A stretch of 64,000 nucleotides of DNA from Streptomyces vilmorinianum (GCF_005517195.1 NZ_CP040244.1:496001-560000), one strand, 5' to 3'. Numbered from the stretch's first letter, positions 1-9,138 are shown. The notes: generated by a model not told the origin, from the letters alone. Translations and numbers: made by a program.

Positions 1-429
1 GTCCGATTCGGCGAGTACGGGGGAGCCGTGGTGGGACCAGACCTTCCAGCCCTCGAATGTGCGGCGGAACACATTGGTGGCGACCACGAGCTGGCCCACG
101 AGGGGCCCGAGCTCGGCTCCGTCCTCGGCCGGTCCGCCGCTGAGGATGTTCTCGGTGCAGGTGACGACGGCCACATCTCCGGCGAGGGAGACCTGGACAT
201 CTGTCAGGAAGAACTGGATGTACTCGGTGTTCGCCATGATCAGGGCGTACGAGCGGAGGACCTCGCCGCGGCCGGCGAGCACGGGCCAGCCGGGGTGGAC
301 GCAGCTGACGGGGGTGGCGCCGTCGTCGAGCCAGAGCTCGGAGATCCCCTCGAAGTCGCCGCGTTCCATCGCCTCGTAGAAGGCGGTGTTGGCGGCTTCG
401 ACCGCCTCGGTGTCGGTCCGGCGGGTCAC
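1..429 (-). CDS. nuclear transport factor 2 family (SnoaL-like) protein, C-terminus cut by window edge
   Basis: The reading frame runs off the left edge, so only about the first 143 residues are visible. The GTG start overlaps the folP stop as GTGA, so it is translationally coupled behind folP. The N-terminus (TEAVEAANTAFYEAMERGDFEGI, then WLDDGATPVSCVHPGWPVLAGR) is the typical opening of small cone-shaped SnoaL/NTF2-like proteins, followed by the beta-rich half ending in WKVWSHHGSPV. No catalytic residues can be assigned. Members of this fold include isomerases, hydrolases and simple binding proteins. The coupling suggests a housekeeping role near folate metabolism, but that is inference. 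Confidence is high for the gene and low for any reaction. Confidence 0.85.
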   Translation of the reverse strand, partial: MTRRTDTEAVEAANTAFYEAMERGDFEGISELWLDDGATPVSCVHPGWPVLAGRGEVLRSYALIMANTEYIQFFLTDVQVSLAGDVAVVTCTENILSGGPAEDGAELGPLVGQLVVATNVFRRTFEGWKVWSHHGSPVLAESD

Positions 430-1286
430 GCGGCTCCCTCGACGGCTCTGGCGACCCGGACGGCGTCGGCGGTGGCCCTGACTTCGTGGACGCGGACGGC
501 CCAGGCGCCCTCGTGGGCGGCGATGGCGGAGACGGCGGCGGTGGCGGCGTCCCGCTCGCGGGCGGGCGGCGGTGCGGCGCCCTCGCGGGCCAGGACGTGG
601 CCGAGGAAGCGCTTGCGGGAGGCGGCGACGAGGAGCGGTCGGCCGAGGGCGTGCAGTTCGCGGAGGTGGGCGACGAGGGCGAGGTCGTGGGGGGCGAGTT
701 TGGCGAAGCCGAGGCCGGGGTCGATGACGATCCGCTCGGGCGGGATGCCGCCCTCGACGACGGCCTCCATGCGGTGGCGCAGTTCGGTGAGGACCTCGCC
801 GACGACGTCGTCGTACACGGCGAGGCTGTTCATGTTCTGGCTGAAGCCGCGCCAGTGCATGACGACGAAGGGGACCTCGGCGGCGGCGACGGCGGGGACC
901 ATTCCGGGGTCGGCGAGGCCGCCGCTGACGTCGTTGACCAGTGCGGCGCCGGCTGCGACGGCCGCGTGGGCGACGGAGGCGCGCATGGTGTCGACGGAGA
1001 CGGTGACGCCTTCGGCGGCGAGGCCGCGGACGACGGGGACGACGCGGCGCAGCTCTTCGTCCTCGTCGACGCGGGTGGCGCCGGGGCGGGTCGATTCGCC
1101 GCCGACGTCGACGAGGTCGGCGCCCTCGGCGACCAGGTCGAGTCCGTGTTTGACGGCGGCCGTGGTGTCGAACCAGCGGCCGCCGTCGGAGAAGGAGTCC
1201 GGCGTCACGTTGACGACGCCCATGACCGCGCAGCGATCCCACTCCGGCAGGCCCCAGGCCGTGCCCCGTCCGCTCAACGTACTCAT
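426..1286 (-). CDS. folP: dihydropteroate synthase
   Basis: This 286-residue cytosolic enzyme condenses 6-hydroxymethyl-7,8-dihydropterin pyrophosphate with p-aminobenzoate to give dihydropteroate, the sulfonamide-sensitive step of folate synthesis. The signature MGVVNVTPDSFSDGG lies at residues 22-36. Further TIM-barrel motifs follow: VSVDTMRA, LVNDVSGG, a DPGLGFAK segment that binds the pterin, and the basic ASRKRFLG loop that contacts pyrophosphate. Length is normal for the family. It lies 28 bp downstream of the lysyltransferase-like gene on the same strand and overlaps the NTF2-like gene by 4 nt. Other fol genes are probably just outside the left edge, as in other Streptomyces, but they are not visible here. 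Confidence 0.96.
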   Translation of the reverse strand: MSTLSGRGTAWGLPEWDRCAVMGVVNVTPDSFSDGGRWFDTTAAVKHGLDLVAEGADLVDVGGESTRPGATRVDEDEELRRVVPVVRGLAAEGVTVSVDTMRASVAHAAVAAGAALVNDVSGGLADPGMVPAVAAAEVPFVVMHWRGFSQNMNSLAVYDDVVGEVLTELRHRMEAVVEGGIPPERIVIDPGLGFAKLAPHDLALVAHLRELHALGRPLLVAASRKRFLGHVLAREGAAPPPARERDAATAAVSAIAAHEGAWAVRVHEVRATADAVRVARAVEGAA

Positions 1287-1314
1287 ATGACCAGCGTAGG
1301 GCCCGGGGGGCCGG

Positions 1315-3147
1315 TCAGGCCGCGCGGACCTCGCGGTCGGCCTGCGGGGCGACGATGTGGGCGCAGGGGCGGGGCTCGGCGGCGGACCGGCGGCGGGCGA
1401 AGGGGCGGGGCAGTTCGAGGTTCACGAATCCTTCGGCCTGCATCGCGGCGAAGCCGATACGGGGCAGGTCACGGCTCTTGCGGTAGACGACGAAGCGCGG
1501 TTCCCAGCGGGGCCGGAACTTGGCGTTGAACTTGTACAGGGACTCGATCTGGAACCAGCGGGAGAGGAAGACGAGCAGTCCGCGCCAGAGCCGCAGGACC
1601 GGGCCGGCGCCGATCTTCTCGCCGCGGGCGAGGGCGGCGCGGAACATGGCGAAGTTGAGTGAGACGCGCTCGATGCCCAGCCGGGGGGACTCCTGGAGGG
1701 CGGCGACGATGAGCAGCTCGTTCATGCCGGGGTCGGCGGAGCGGTCGCGGCGCATCAGTTCGAGGGACATGCCGTCCGTGCCCCAGGGCACGAAGTGGAT
1801 GATCGCCTTGAGGTCGCCGTAGGGGGAGGTGCCGTCGTCCTTGTGGGCGGTCGCTATGACGGCGTCGCCGTCGCCGGGGTCCCCGATCCGGCCCAGCGCC
1901 ATGGAGAAGCCGCGCTCGGTGTCGGTGCCGCGCCAGTCGGCGGCGGCGCGGCGGATCCGGGCGAGTTCGCCGTCGGTGAGGTCACGGACGCGGCGGACCT
2001 TGGTGGTGTAGCCGTTGCGTTCGATCCGCTTCACCATCTGGCGCACGTTACGCATGGCGCGCCCGGAGAGGGAGAAATCCGCGACGTCGACCACCGCCTC
2101 GTCGCCCAGTTCGAGGGCGTCGAGGCCGGTCTCGCGGGTCCAGACCTCGCCGCCGGTCTCGGAGCAGCCCATGACGGCGGGGGTCCAGGAGTGGGCCTTG
2201 GCCTCGTCCATGAAGCGTTCGATGGCGCCGGGCCAGGCCTCGACGTCGCCGATGGGGTCGCCGCTGGCGAGCATGACGCCGGAGACGACGCGGTAGCAGA
2301 CGGCGGCCTTGCCGCTGGGGGAGAAGACGACGCCCTTGTCGCGGCGCAGGGCGAAGTGGCCGAGCGAGTCGCGGCCGCCGTGCTTGTCGAGCAGGGCGCG
2401 CAGCCGGGTCTCGTCGTCCTCGGTGAGGCGGGCGGCGGGGTGTTCGGGGCGGAAGGCCAGGTAGATGGTGGTGAGGGCGGTCAGCATGCCGAGGGCGCCG
2501 AGGGAGTAGCCGACGGTCCAGTCGACGCCGCGGGTGTAGCCGACGGGGCCTTCGATGCCGAAAAGTCCGTACAGGACGTGTTCGAGACGGTCGGTGAGGC
2601 TGGGGTTGCCGATGACGCGGCGGGGGTGGGCGCTGACGATGACCAGGCCGAGGAGGATCGATCCGGCGCCCATGAGGACGAAGTTGGCGAGGGCCTTCCA
2701 GCGGCTGCGGGGGTCGGGCAGGGCGGCGAACTCGCCGCGGTGGCGCAGCAGCAGGGCCAGCAGTGCGAGGGAGAGCAGGGCGCCGATGACGGAGTGGCGC
2801 CAGACGAACTGGGCGACCGCGCCGGCGGGCAGCAGGACGACGGCGGCTCGCCAGGCGCGGCGCTTGTGGCGCTTGAGGCCGTGGGCGAGCAGCAGGAGCA
2901 GGACGCCCGCGCTGAGGGAGAGGGCCGCGGAGAGCGGTCCGAGTGTGCCGGGCAGGACCTCGGCGACGGCGTGCATCCGGCTGGCCCGGAAGCGCGGGAA
3001 GACGCCCGCGGCGATGTCGATCAGGCCGATGAGGGTGCAGGCCGTACCGACGAGTGCGGGAACCTTTTCGGGGCGAGGTCCGCGCAGAATCCGGCGCACC
3101 CGATCCGGAACCAATCCTGATTTGTCCCCATCTACCGTGACAGACAT
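1315..3147 (-). CDS. phosphatidylglycerol lysyltransferase domain (DUF2156) membrane protein, MprF/LysX-like
   Basis: About 610 residues from the ATG at 3147. The frame stays open 41 codons further upstream, but that part is Pro/Ala-rich and would run into the divergent promoter region. The N-terminal half has about six to seven hydrophobic segments, such as VPALVGTACTLIGLIDIA and ALSLSAGVLLLLLAHGL. The C-terminal half is the soluble GNAT-like domain found in MprF and in the DUF2156 part of mycobacterial LysX (LRALLDKHGGRDSLGHFALR; later MSLELMRRD, SLNFAMFR). The expected role is transfer of lysine or another amino acid from aminoacyl-tRNA to phosphatidylglycerol, which lowers the negative surface charge. 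No lysyl-tRNA synthetase domain is fused, unlike LysX. The exact amino acid cannot be read from sequence. Confidence 0.87.
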   Translation of the reverse strand: MSVTVDGDKSGLVPDRVRRILRGPRPEKVPALVGTACTLIGLIDIAAGVFPRFRASRMHAVAEVLPGTLGPLSAALSLSAGVLLLLLAHGLKRHKRRAWRAAVVLLPAGAVAQFVWRHSVIGALLSLALLALLLRHRGEFAALPDPRSRWKALANFVLMGAGSILLGLVIVSAHPRRVIGNPSLTDRLEHVLYGLFGIEGPVGYTRGVDWTVGYSLGALGMLTALTTIYLAFRPEHPAARLTEDDETRLRALLDKHGGRDSLGHFALRRDKGVVFSPSGKAAVCYRVVSGVMLASGDPIGDVEAWPGAIERFMDEAKAHSWTPAVMGCSETGGEVWTRETGLDALELGDEAVVDVADFSLSGRAMRNVRQMVKRIERNGYTTKVRRVRDLTDGELARIRRAAADWRGTDTERGFSMALGRIGDPGDGDAVIATAHKDDGTSPYGDLKAIIHFVPWGTDGMSLELMRRDRSADPGMNELLIVAALQESPRLGIERVSLNFAMFRAALARGEKIGAGPVLRLWRGLLVFLSRWFQIESLYKFNAKFRPRWEPRFVVYRKSRDLPRIGFAAMQAEGFVNLELPRPFARRRSAAEPRPCAHIVAPQADREVRAA

Positions 3148-3311
3148 CGCTTCCCGTGCTTCCCCTGGCTCCGCGAGAGATTGGTCGTCCGGAGGGCCGT
3201 GCGCGAGGTCGGCGGGCCGTACCGGAGGTTTTGCGCCCTCTAGGACGGCCGCTCGGGGAGGCGGGTTCACTCAGGCACAGGAAATTCTCAGGAAGAAGGC
3301 TCGGGCGTCTC

Positions 3312-4424
3312 ATGGGGCTCACCAGCAACAAGGTTCTGGCGCTGGCCGTCACGCTGGCGGTGGTGCTGTTCGTGGCCACGGTCTGGCTGTGGCCACGGCT
3401 GGCCCGTGGCGGCTGGCGGTCCGTCACGGGAAGGGTCGGGCTGCTGCTCGCGACCCAGCTGGCGCTGTTCGCCTCGGTCGGCCTCGCGGCGAACAACTCC
3501 TTCCTCTTCTACGGCTCCTGGGCGGACCTCTTCGGTCAGGAGCAGGACATGGGGGTCGTCGTCGACCACTCGGCCGACTCCAAGGACATCAAGGTCGTCG
3601 GCACGCAGGCGCTGGACGTGCCCGGCGCCGGCCGTCCCACGATCGGCGGCCAGATACAGAAGGTCGTCATCGCCGGCGAGAAGTCGAAGATCGACTCCCC
3701 GGCGTACGTCTATCTGCCGCCGGAGTACTTCCAGAAGGAGTACGCGAAGAGCACCTTTCCGGCCGCGGTGGTCCTGACCGGCTACCCGGGCACGGCCGAG
3801 AACCTCCTCAAGGGGCTGAAGTACCCGAAGACGGCCTATCTGCAGGCCAAGGAGAAGAAGATGCGGCCGATGATCCTGGTGATGATGCGCCCGACCGTGG
3901 CGCCTCCCCGGGACACCGAGTGCGTGAACGTCCCCGGCGGGCCGCAGACGGAGACCTTCTTCGCCGAGGACCTGCCGAAGGCGGTCTCGGAGACGTACCG
4001 GGTGGGGACCAAGGCGCGGAACTGGGGGTTCATGGGGAACTCGACCGGCGGGTACTGCGCGCTGAAGATCGCGCTGCACCACCCGGACCGGTTCGCGGCG
4101 GGCGCGGGCTTCTCGGCGTACTACAAGGCGGCGGAGGACGTCACCACCGGTGACCTGTTCCACGGCGACGGCGCGGCGCGCAAGCGGGCCGATCTGCTCT
4201 GGAGCCTGGACCACGCGCCGCAGGGGAAGTCGTCGTTCCTGGTGACCACGTCGAAGCAGGGCGAGGGGAACCTGCGCGGGACCCTGGACTTCATCAAGAA
4301 GGTGAAGGCCCCGGCGCGGGTCTCCTCGATCACACTCGACAGCGGCGGGCACAACTTCAACACCTGGAACCGGGAGATCCCGCCGGGCCTGGTGTGGATG
4401 AGCGGGCGGCTCAGCGCGAACTGA
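3312..4424 (+). CDS. alpha/beta-hydrolase-fold membrane-anchored esterase (mycolyltransferase/esterase D superfamily)
   Basis: About 370 residues. Two N-terminal hydrophobic segments (LALAVTLAVVLFVATVWLW and LLLATQLALFASVGLA) would anchor it in the membrane with the catalytic domain outside. The nucleophile elbow is GNSTGG, a GxSxG match, and the likely catalytic histidine is in the C-terminal GGHNFNTWN. The fold resembles the corynebacterial antigen 85/esterase family. Streptomyces makes no mycolic acids, so the substrate is unknown. The ATG at 3312 follows GGAAG. It is divergent from the lysyltransferase gene, and its last 14 nt overlap the convergent ABC ATPase gene. Confidence 0.86.
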   Translation: MGLTSNKVLALAVTLAVVLFVATVWLWPRLARGGWRSVTGRVGLLLATQLALFASVGLAANNSFLFYGSWADLFGQEQDMGVVVDHSADSKDIKVVGTQALDVPGAGRPTIGGQIQKVVIAGEKSKIDSPAYVYLPPEYFQKEYAKSTFPAAVVLTGYPGTAENLLKGLKYPKTAYLQAKEKKMRPMILVMMRPTVAPPRDTECVNVPGGPQTETFFAEDLPKAVSETYRVGTKARNWGFMGNSTGGYCALKIALHHPDRFAAGAGFSAYYKAAEDVTTGDLFHGDGAARKRADLLWSLDHAPQGKSSFLVTTSKQGEGNLRGTLDFIKKVKAPARVSSITLDSGGHNFNTWNREIPPGLVWMSGRLSAN

Positions 4425-5493
4425 GCGTGGTCTCCCCGGAGGCCGCTGCCCGCAGCGCCCGGTGGACGCCCGCCGGGGTGAGGACGCCGACGTACCGGCC
4501 GCCGTCGGCGGGGTCGGTGACGGGGAGCCAGCCGGCGTCGTTCTGGAGGAGCGCGGCCAGGGCCTCCCGGAGGGAGGCACCGAGCGGGATCGGCTCGGGT
4601 GCGGGACGGGTGCGGTCCGGTTCGTCCGCCGACAGCCAGCCTTCGACGCGTCCGTCGGCGTCGAGGACGACGGACCAGGGGGCGTTCGGCGCTGCGTGGC
4701 CCGTTCGCGCGACCGGGACCTCCTCCAGGGCGGAGGCGTCCACCGCGGTGACCGAGAGGCGCTTGAGACTGCGGTCCGCGCCGACGAAATCGGCGACGTA
4801 CGGGGTGGCGGGGGCGCCGAGCACCGTGGCCGGTGTGGCGAACTGCTCGATGCGGCCCTGTCCGTAGACGGCGATACGGTCGCCGAGGCGGACCGCCTCC
4901 TCCAGGTCGTGGGTGACGAGCAGCACGGTCTTGCGGACCTGCGACTGGAGCTTGAGGAACTCGTTCTGGAGGCGTTCGCGGACGACCGGGTCGACGGCGC
5001 CGAAGGGTTCGTCCATGAGCAGTACGGGCGGATCGGCGGCCAGGGCGCGGGCGACGCCGACGCGCTGGCGCTGGCCGCCGGAGAGCTGCTCGGGGTAGCG
5101 GTCGCCGTAGACGGCCGGGTCGAGGCCGACCAGGTCGAGGAGTTCGGCGGCGCGGGCGCGGGCCCTGGCCTTCTTCCAGCCGAGCAGCGCCGGGACGGTC
5201 GCGGTGTTCTCCAGGATCGTCCGGTGCGGGAAGAGCCCGACCTGCTGGATGACGTACCCGATCCGGCGGCGCAGCCGGACCGGGTCCATCGTGGATATGT
5301 CCTCGCCGTCGAGGAGGATCCGGCCCTCGGTCGGCTCGACGAGCCGGTTCACCATCTTCATCGTGGTGGTCTTGCCGCAGCCGGACGGGCCGACGAGCGT
5401 CACCAGTTCCCCCTCGGCGACCTCGAAGGAGAGTCCGTCGACGGCGGTCGTGCCGTCCGCGTACCGCTTGGTCACCTGCTCGAACCGGATCAT
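4411..5493 (-). CDS. quaternary-amine (glycine betaine/choline) ABC transporter ATP-binding protein, OpuCA/ProV type
   Basis: This 360-residue ATPase would power the betaine/choline importer encoded divergently at 5636-8014. Walker A GPSGCGKTT is at residues 35-43, the LSGGQ signature at 137-141, and Walker B VLLMDEP at 157-163. The C-terminus (LPVTDPADGGRYVGVLTPAGVHRAL) looks like a single CBS-type repeat. In OpuA/OpuC ATPases that region gates activity by ionic strength or c-di-AMP. The gene is divergent from the permeases with 142 bp between the start codons, so transport subunits are split over two transcripts. Substrate is inferred from the family only. Confidence 0.92.
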   Translation of the reverse strand: MIRFEQVTKRYADGTTAVDGLSFEVAEGELVTLVGPSGCGKTTTMKMVNRLVEPTEGRILLDGEDISTMDPVRLRRRIGYVIQQVGLFPHRTILENTATVPALLGWKKARARARAAELLDLVGLDPAVYGDRYPEQLSGGQRQRVGVARALAADPPVLLMDEPFGAVDPVVRERLQNEFLKLQSQVRKTVLLVTHDLEEAVRLGDRIAVYGQGRIEQFATPATVLGAPATPYVADFVGADRSLKRLSVTAVDASALEEVPVARTGHAAPNAPWSVVLDADGRVEGWLSADEPDRTRPAPEPIPLGASLREALAALLQNDAGWLPVTDPADGGRYVGVLTPAGVHRALRAAASGETTLSSR

Positions 5494-5635
5494 GGTTCCC
5501 CATTCTTACGTCTTGCCACCGGGCGTGTGTGAAGGGCCTGTTGCCGCGTGGTGGCGGCCTCGGCGATTGTCAGTGGCGGAGGTTAGGGTCGTCAGACGTA
5601 CGTTCGGCAACGGCGGGTGACCGGGGGGAGGGCAC

Positions 5636-6322
5636 ATGAGCGCGTCGAACTGTCTGGTGACGAACGACTGGATCTGCGGGGAGTATCTGCGCACCCGGAG
5701 CCAGGAGTTGACCGACGCCGTGCTCCAGCACGCGGGAATCACGGCCGTCTCCGTGCTGATCGGGCTCGCCGTCGCCTTTCCGCTGGCACTGCTCGTGCGG
5801 GCGCGGCCCCGGCTGGCCGGACCGGTCCTCGGTCTGACGACGCTGCTCTACACGATCCCGTCGCTTGCGATGTTCTCCCTGCTGCTGCCCTTCTTCGGAC
5901 TGTCCGCGGCGCTCGTGGTGACCGGCCTCGTGCTGTACTCGCTGACGATCCTCGTACGGAACATCCTGGCGGGCCTGGAAGCGGTGCCGGCCGAGACGCG
6001 GGAGGCCGCGCGCGGCATGGGCTACGGCTCGGGGCGGCTGCTGTGGGAGGTCGAACTGCCTCTCGCGCTGCCCGCGTTGATGGCGGGCATACGGATGGCG
6101 ACGGTCTCGACGATCGCCCTGACGACGGTCGGCGCGATCGTCGGACGGGGCGGGCTCGGCAATCTGATCGAGGACGCGCTGCCGACCTTCTTCAAGGCGC
6201 AGGTGCTCGCCGCCTCCGTGCTGTGCGTGCTCCTCGCGGTGAGCGCCGACCTGCTGCTCCTGGGCCTCCAGCGGCTGCTCACGCCATGGACCCGTATACG
6301 TACCGCGGCCGGGGGCGCGTGA
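5636..6322 (+). CDS. quaternary-amine ABC transporter permease, OpuCB type
   Basis: A 228-residue membrane permease with about five to six hydrophobic helices. It carries the conserved cytoplasmic loop (EAARGMGYGSGRLLWEVELPLALPALMAG) that docks to the ATPase. The protein begins MSASNCLVTNDWICGEYLRTR, an N-terminus common in Streptomyces copies. A strong Shine-Dalgarno (GGGGGGAGGG) lies just before the ATG at 5636. It is first of three same-strand genes (permease, permease, substrate-binding lipoprotein). The two-permease arrangement is the OpuB/OpuC layout. Confidence 0.92.
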   Translation: MSASNCLVTNDWICGEYLRTRSQELTDAVLQHAGITAVSVLIGLAVAFPLALLVRARPRLAGPVLGLTTLLYTIPSLAMFSLLLPFFGLSAALVVTGLVLYSLTILVRNILAGLEAVPAETREAARGMGYGSGRLLWEVELPLALPALMAGIRMATVSTIALTTVGAIVGRGGLGNLIEDALPTFFKAQVLAASVLCVLLAVSADLLLLGLQRLLTPWTRIRTAAGGA

Positions 6323-6340
6323 CATGGGGGCGCGTGACAT
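6311..6340. repeat. perfect 15-bp tandem duplication across the first permease stop codon
   Basis: The unit GGGGGCGCGTGACAT occurs twice back to back (6311-6325 and 6326-6340), followed by a degenerate third copy. The first copy contains the TGA that ends the permease gene. The duplication supplies several GTG/ATG candidates and G-rich Shine-Dalgarno-like tracts ahead of the second permease. Confidence 0.85.
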
Positions 6341-6352
6341 GGGGGTCGTGGC

Positions 6353-7012
6353 ATGGGGATCGTGACGGACGCCTGGAGCTGGCTGACCACCGGCGCCAAC
6401 TGGGCGGGCGACGGCGGGGTCTGGCACCGCCTCGGCGAGCACGTGTACGTGAGCGGGCTCGCGCTGCTCCTCGCCTGCGCCGTCGCGCTGCCGCTGGGGC
6501 TCGGGCTCGGGCACCTCGGCCGGGGCGGCACGGTCGCCGTCAACGTCTCCAACGCGGGGCGGGCGATCCCCGTCTTCGCGGTCCTGGCCCTGTTCATGGT
6601 GTCGCCGCTGCGCAACGCCGGCTATGTCCCGACCGTGATCGCGCTGGTGCTCTTCGCGGTGCCCCCGCTGCTCACCAACGCGTACGTGGGGATGCGGGAA
6701 GTGGACCGGGCGGTGGTCGAGGCCGCGCGGGGGATGGGCATGTCGGGCGGACAGCTCTTCTTGAAGGTCGAACTGCCCCTGGCCCGCCCGCTGGTCATGA
6801 CCGGGCTGCGGTCGGCCGCCGTGCAGGTGGTCGCCACGGCGACCATCGCGGCGATGGTCGGCCAGGGGGGCCTCGGCCGGATCATCACCGCCGGGTTCAA
6901 CACGTACAACACCCCCCAGGTGGTCGCGGGCGCCCTGCTCGTGGCGCTGCTCGCCCTCCTGGTGGAGGCCGTGCTGGTGGGGGCGGACCGGCTGCTCGGC
7001 CGGCGCGCTTGA
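6353..7012 (+). CDS. quaternary-amine ABC transporter permease, second subunit (OpuCD type)
   Basis: A 219-residue integral membrane protein with about five hydrophobic helices (LALLLACAVALPLGLGLG, VFAVLALFMV, TVIALVLFAVPPLL, LLVALLALLVEAVLV). The ABC permease docking loop reads EAARGMGMSGGQLFLKVELPLARPLVMTG. It pairs with the upstream permease to form the importer channel. The ATG at 6353 sits 8 nt after a GGGGG tract. The neighbouring duplication makes the exact start less certain: in-frame alternatives a few codons upstream exist. Confidence 0.9.
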   Translation: MGIVTDAWSWLTTGANWAGDGGVWHRLGEHVYVSGLALLLACAVALPLGLGLGHLGRGGTVAVNVSNAGRAIPVFAVLALFMVSPLRNAGYVPTVIALVLFAVPPLLTNAYVGMREVDRAVVEAARGMGMSGGQLFLKVELPLARPLVMTGLRSAAVQVVATATIAAMVGQGGLGRIITAGFNTYNTPQVVAGALLVALLALLVEAVLVGADRLLGRRA

Positions 7013-7045
7013 GACGACGGAACGACGACTGGGATGGGTGATCTC

Positions 7046-8014
7046 GTGAGCAGCAGGACCTGGCGTATCGCGGGTGCGGTACTGGGCACGGCGGCGCTGA
7101 CCGTCTCCCTCGCCGCGTGCGGCGGCGACAGCCTGGAGAAGAGCGACGGGCGGTCGGGGGGCTCGGGCAAGGGCTCCCTGGTCGTCGGCGCCGCGGCGTT
7201 CACGGAGTCCAAGGTGCTCGCGGAGCTCTACGCGCAGGTGCTGAACGACGCCGGATACTCCGCGACCGTCACCACGGTGAAGAACCGCGAGCTGTACGAA
7301 CCCTCGCTGGAGAAGGGCGAGATCGACGTCGTACCGGAATACGCGGCGACGATCGCGGAATTCCTCAATGCGAAGGTGAACGGCCCGAAGGCGCCCGAGG
7401 AGAAGCCGGTCGCGTCCGGGGACGCGGCCGCCACGGTGGAGGCTCTGAAGAAGCTCGCGGAGCCGCGCGGACTGAAGGTCCTCGCGGTCGGCGAGGCCGT
7501 CGACCAGAACGCCTTCGCGGTGAGCAGGGAATTCGCCGAGAAGAACAAGCTGACGACGCTTTCCGATCTCGGCCGCGCCAAGATCGGGGTGAAGATCGCG
7601 GCCGGCGACGAATGCGAGATACGGCCGTTCTGCGCGCCGGGCCTGAAGAAGACGTACGGCATCGACGTGACCGGGATCGACCCCAAGGGTGTCGGGACGC
7701 CGCAGTCCAAGCAGGCGGTCAAGGACGGTGTGGACCAGCTGGTCCTGACGACCACGACGGACGCGACGATCGACAGCTTCGGCCTTGTCTTCCTGACCGA
7801 CGACAAGAAGCTCCAGAACGCCGACAATGTGCTGCCGGTCGTCAATGCGAAGGACGCCGGATCGCCGGAGATAGCCGCCGCCCTCGACAAGATCACAAAG
7901 GTGCTGACCACCGCCGATCTCGCCGAACTGAACCGCAAGGTGGACGCCGAGCGGGCGAAGCCCGAGGACGTGGCGAAGGCCTATCTGGAGTCGAAGGGCC
8001 TGCTCAGGAAGTAA
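7046..8014 (+). CDS. glycine betaine/choline ABC transporter substrate-binding lipoprotein, OpuCC/ProX type
   Basis: About 322 residues from the GTG at 7046; an ATG at 7034 is an alternative start. The N-terminus is a lipoprotein signal (IAGAVLGTAALTVSLAACGG) with lipobox LAAC, so the protein would be anchored outside the membrane by the cysteine. The mature part matches the OpuAC family: VVGAAAFTESKVLAELYAQVL, then DVVPEYAATIAEFL, and VLPVVNAKDAGSPEIAAALDKI near the end. It delivers the osmolyte to the two permeases encoded just upstream. Ligand specificity is not readable from sequence. Confidence 0.91.
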   Translation: MSSRTWRIAGAVLGTAALTVSLAACGGDSLEKSDGRSGGSGKGSLVVGAAAFTESKVLAELYAQVLNDAGYSATVTTVKNRELYEPSLEKGEIDVVPEYAATIAEFLNAKVNGPKAPEEKPVASGDAAATVEALKKLAEPRGLKVLAVGEAVDQNAFAVSREFAEKNKLTTLSDLGRAKIGVKIAAGDECEIRPFCAPGLKKTYGIDVTGIDPKGVGTPQSKQAVKDGVDQLVLTTTTDATIDSFGLVFLTDDKKLQNADNVLPVVNAKDAGSPEIAAALDKITKVLTTADLAELNRKVDAERAKPEDVAKAYLESKGLLRK

Positions 8015-8133
8015 CGGCCGGGCAAGGGGAGTCGGCCGGGTCCGAGGGGTGCTCCGCCGCGACGGCGAGAAGTGGCCAAGAGATTGCCCGGCCGACACCC
8101 CATAGGGCGCCTACGCACGGTAAATTTCAGGCC

Positions 8134-9138
8134 ATGCCACGTGGACGCCACCGCCATTCCCCTCCCCTGCACAAGCTCCTTCCGCCCTCCGCGGTCGCCG
8201 GAGCTTCAGTTGTCTGTGCCGCGGGCGCCTGGCTGCTCGCCGATCCCGTGGCGCTGCGCCTGCTCGTGGCGGCCGCCGCGGCGGCAGCGGTCACCGGTGG
8301 CGTCGTCATGCGCGGCTGGGACCGGAGCGCCGGGCGGCGGGTCGCCGAGCTCACCCGGGCGCGGGCCGCGGACCAGTGGAAGAACGAGGAGCGGATAGCC
8401 GAGCTCGAGGCCGACCTCGAGGAGTCCCGCGAACTGCGGGCCAAGCTGGACGCGAAGCTGCGCGCCAAGCGGGTCGAGCTCGCCGGGCTGCGGGGCGAGC
8501 ACGCGGCGCTCCTGCGCCGGTACGCCACCGCCGAGACCGAGCGGGCCAGCGCCCTGGAGGGCCGCAGGCAGCTCGCCCTGGAGGCGACCGCTCCCGCCAG
8601 GGAGCTGCCGGCCGCCGGGTCCACGCCGACGCCGGCCGCCTACCGCCAGGCCGCCGAGGCCCTGCGCAACCTCGCGCGCAACGCCGCCGCCCAGGAGGCC
8701 CGCCGTACGGCCGAGGCCGCCCGCAGCCGCGATCTCGCCGAGCGCGCACGGGAGACGGAGGAGCCGCAGGGGAAGCACGCGGCGGCCGCCGGGACCGAGC
8801 AGCACGCTCGTCCGTCGACCGCCGTGGTGCCCGCAGTCTCCGCCGTGCCCGCGGTCCGGGCCGTCCCCGCCGCGACCGCGATCGTCCCCTACGCCGCGCG
8901 CCGCCCCGCCCCGCGCCCCGAGGGAGGCTTCGACTTCTTCGGTACGCAGAAGGCGGCGGCCGCCCTGGAGGCCGTGCAGGACGCCGACCTCGCGGACGTG
9001 GTGGGCGAGGAGGTCCTGGCCGCCGTCACGCGCCGCACCCCCGAGCAGCGGGCCATCGGCCAGGTCATCGACCTGACCGCGCACGACGAGACCGAGCAGA
9101 TCGATGTGGCCGAGCTGCGCGGAGCGGTCAGCTCGTGA
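8134..9138 (+). CDS. conserved membrane protein with long coiled coil, function unknown
   Basis: This 334-residue protein has two adjacent hydrophobic segments (SAVAGASVVCAAGAWLLA and LRLLVAAAAAAAVTGGVVM, residues about 19-57). They are followed by a charged heptad-rich region (EERIAELEADLEESRELRAKLDAKL) that should form a coiled coil. An Ala/Pro-rich stretch leads to a C-terminal conserved patch beginning GGFDFFGTQKAAAALEAVQDADLADVVGEEVLA. A TAAATT box ends exactly 7 nt before the ATG and no Shine-Dalgarno is visible, so the transcript may be leaderless. The stop overlaps the next gene as GTGA. I do not recognise a named family. A scaffold or envelope role is only a guess from architecture. 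Confidence 0.8.
   Translation: MPRGRHRHSPPLHKLLPPSAVAGASVVCAAGAWLLADPVALRLLVAAAAAAAVTGGVVMRGWDRSAGRRVAELTRARAADQWKNEERIAELEADLEESRELRAKLDAKLRAKRVELAGLRGEHAALLRRYATAETERASALEGRRQLALEATAPARELPAAGSTPTPAAYRQAAEALRNLARNAAAQEARRTAEAARSRDLAERARETEEPQGKHAAAAGTEQHARPSTAVVPAVSAVPAVRAVPAATAIVPYAARRPAPRPEGGFDFFGTQKAAAALEAVQDADLADVVGEEVLAAVTRRTPEQRAIGQVIDLTAHDETEQIDVAELRGAVSS

Noticed and set aside
5570..8098. An 842-codon minus-strand frame opposite the OpuC-type genes
   Set aside because: His/Arg/Gly-rich low-complexity product with no start signal, antisense to three recognised genes.
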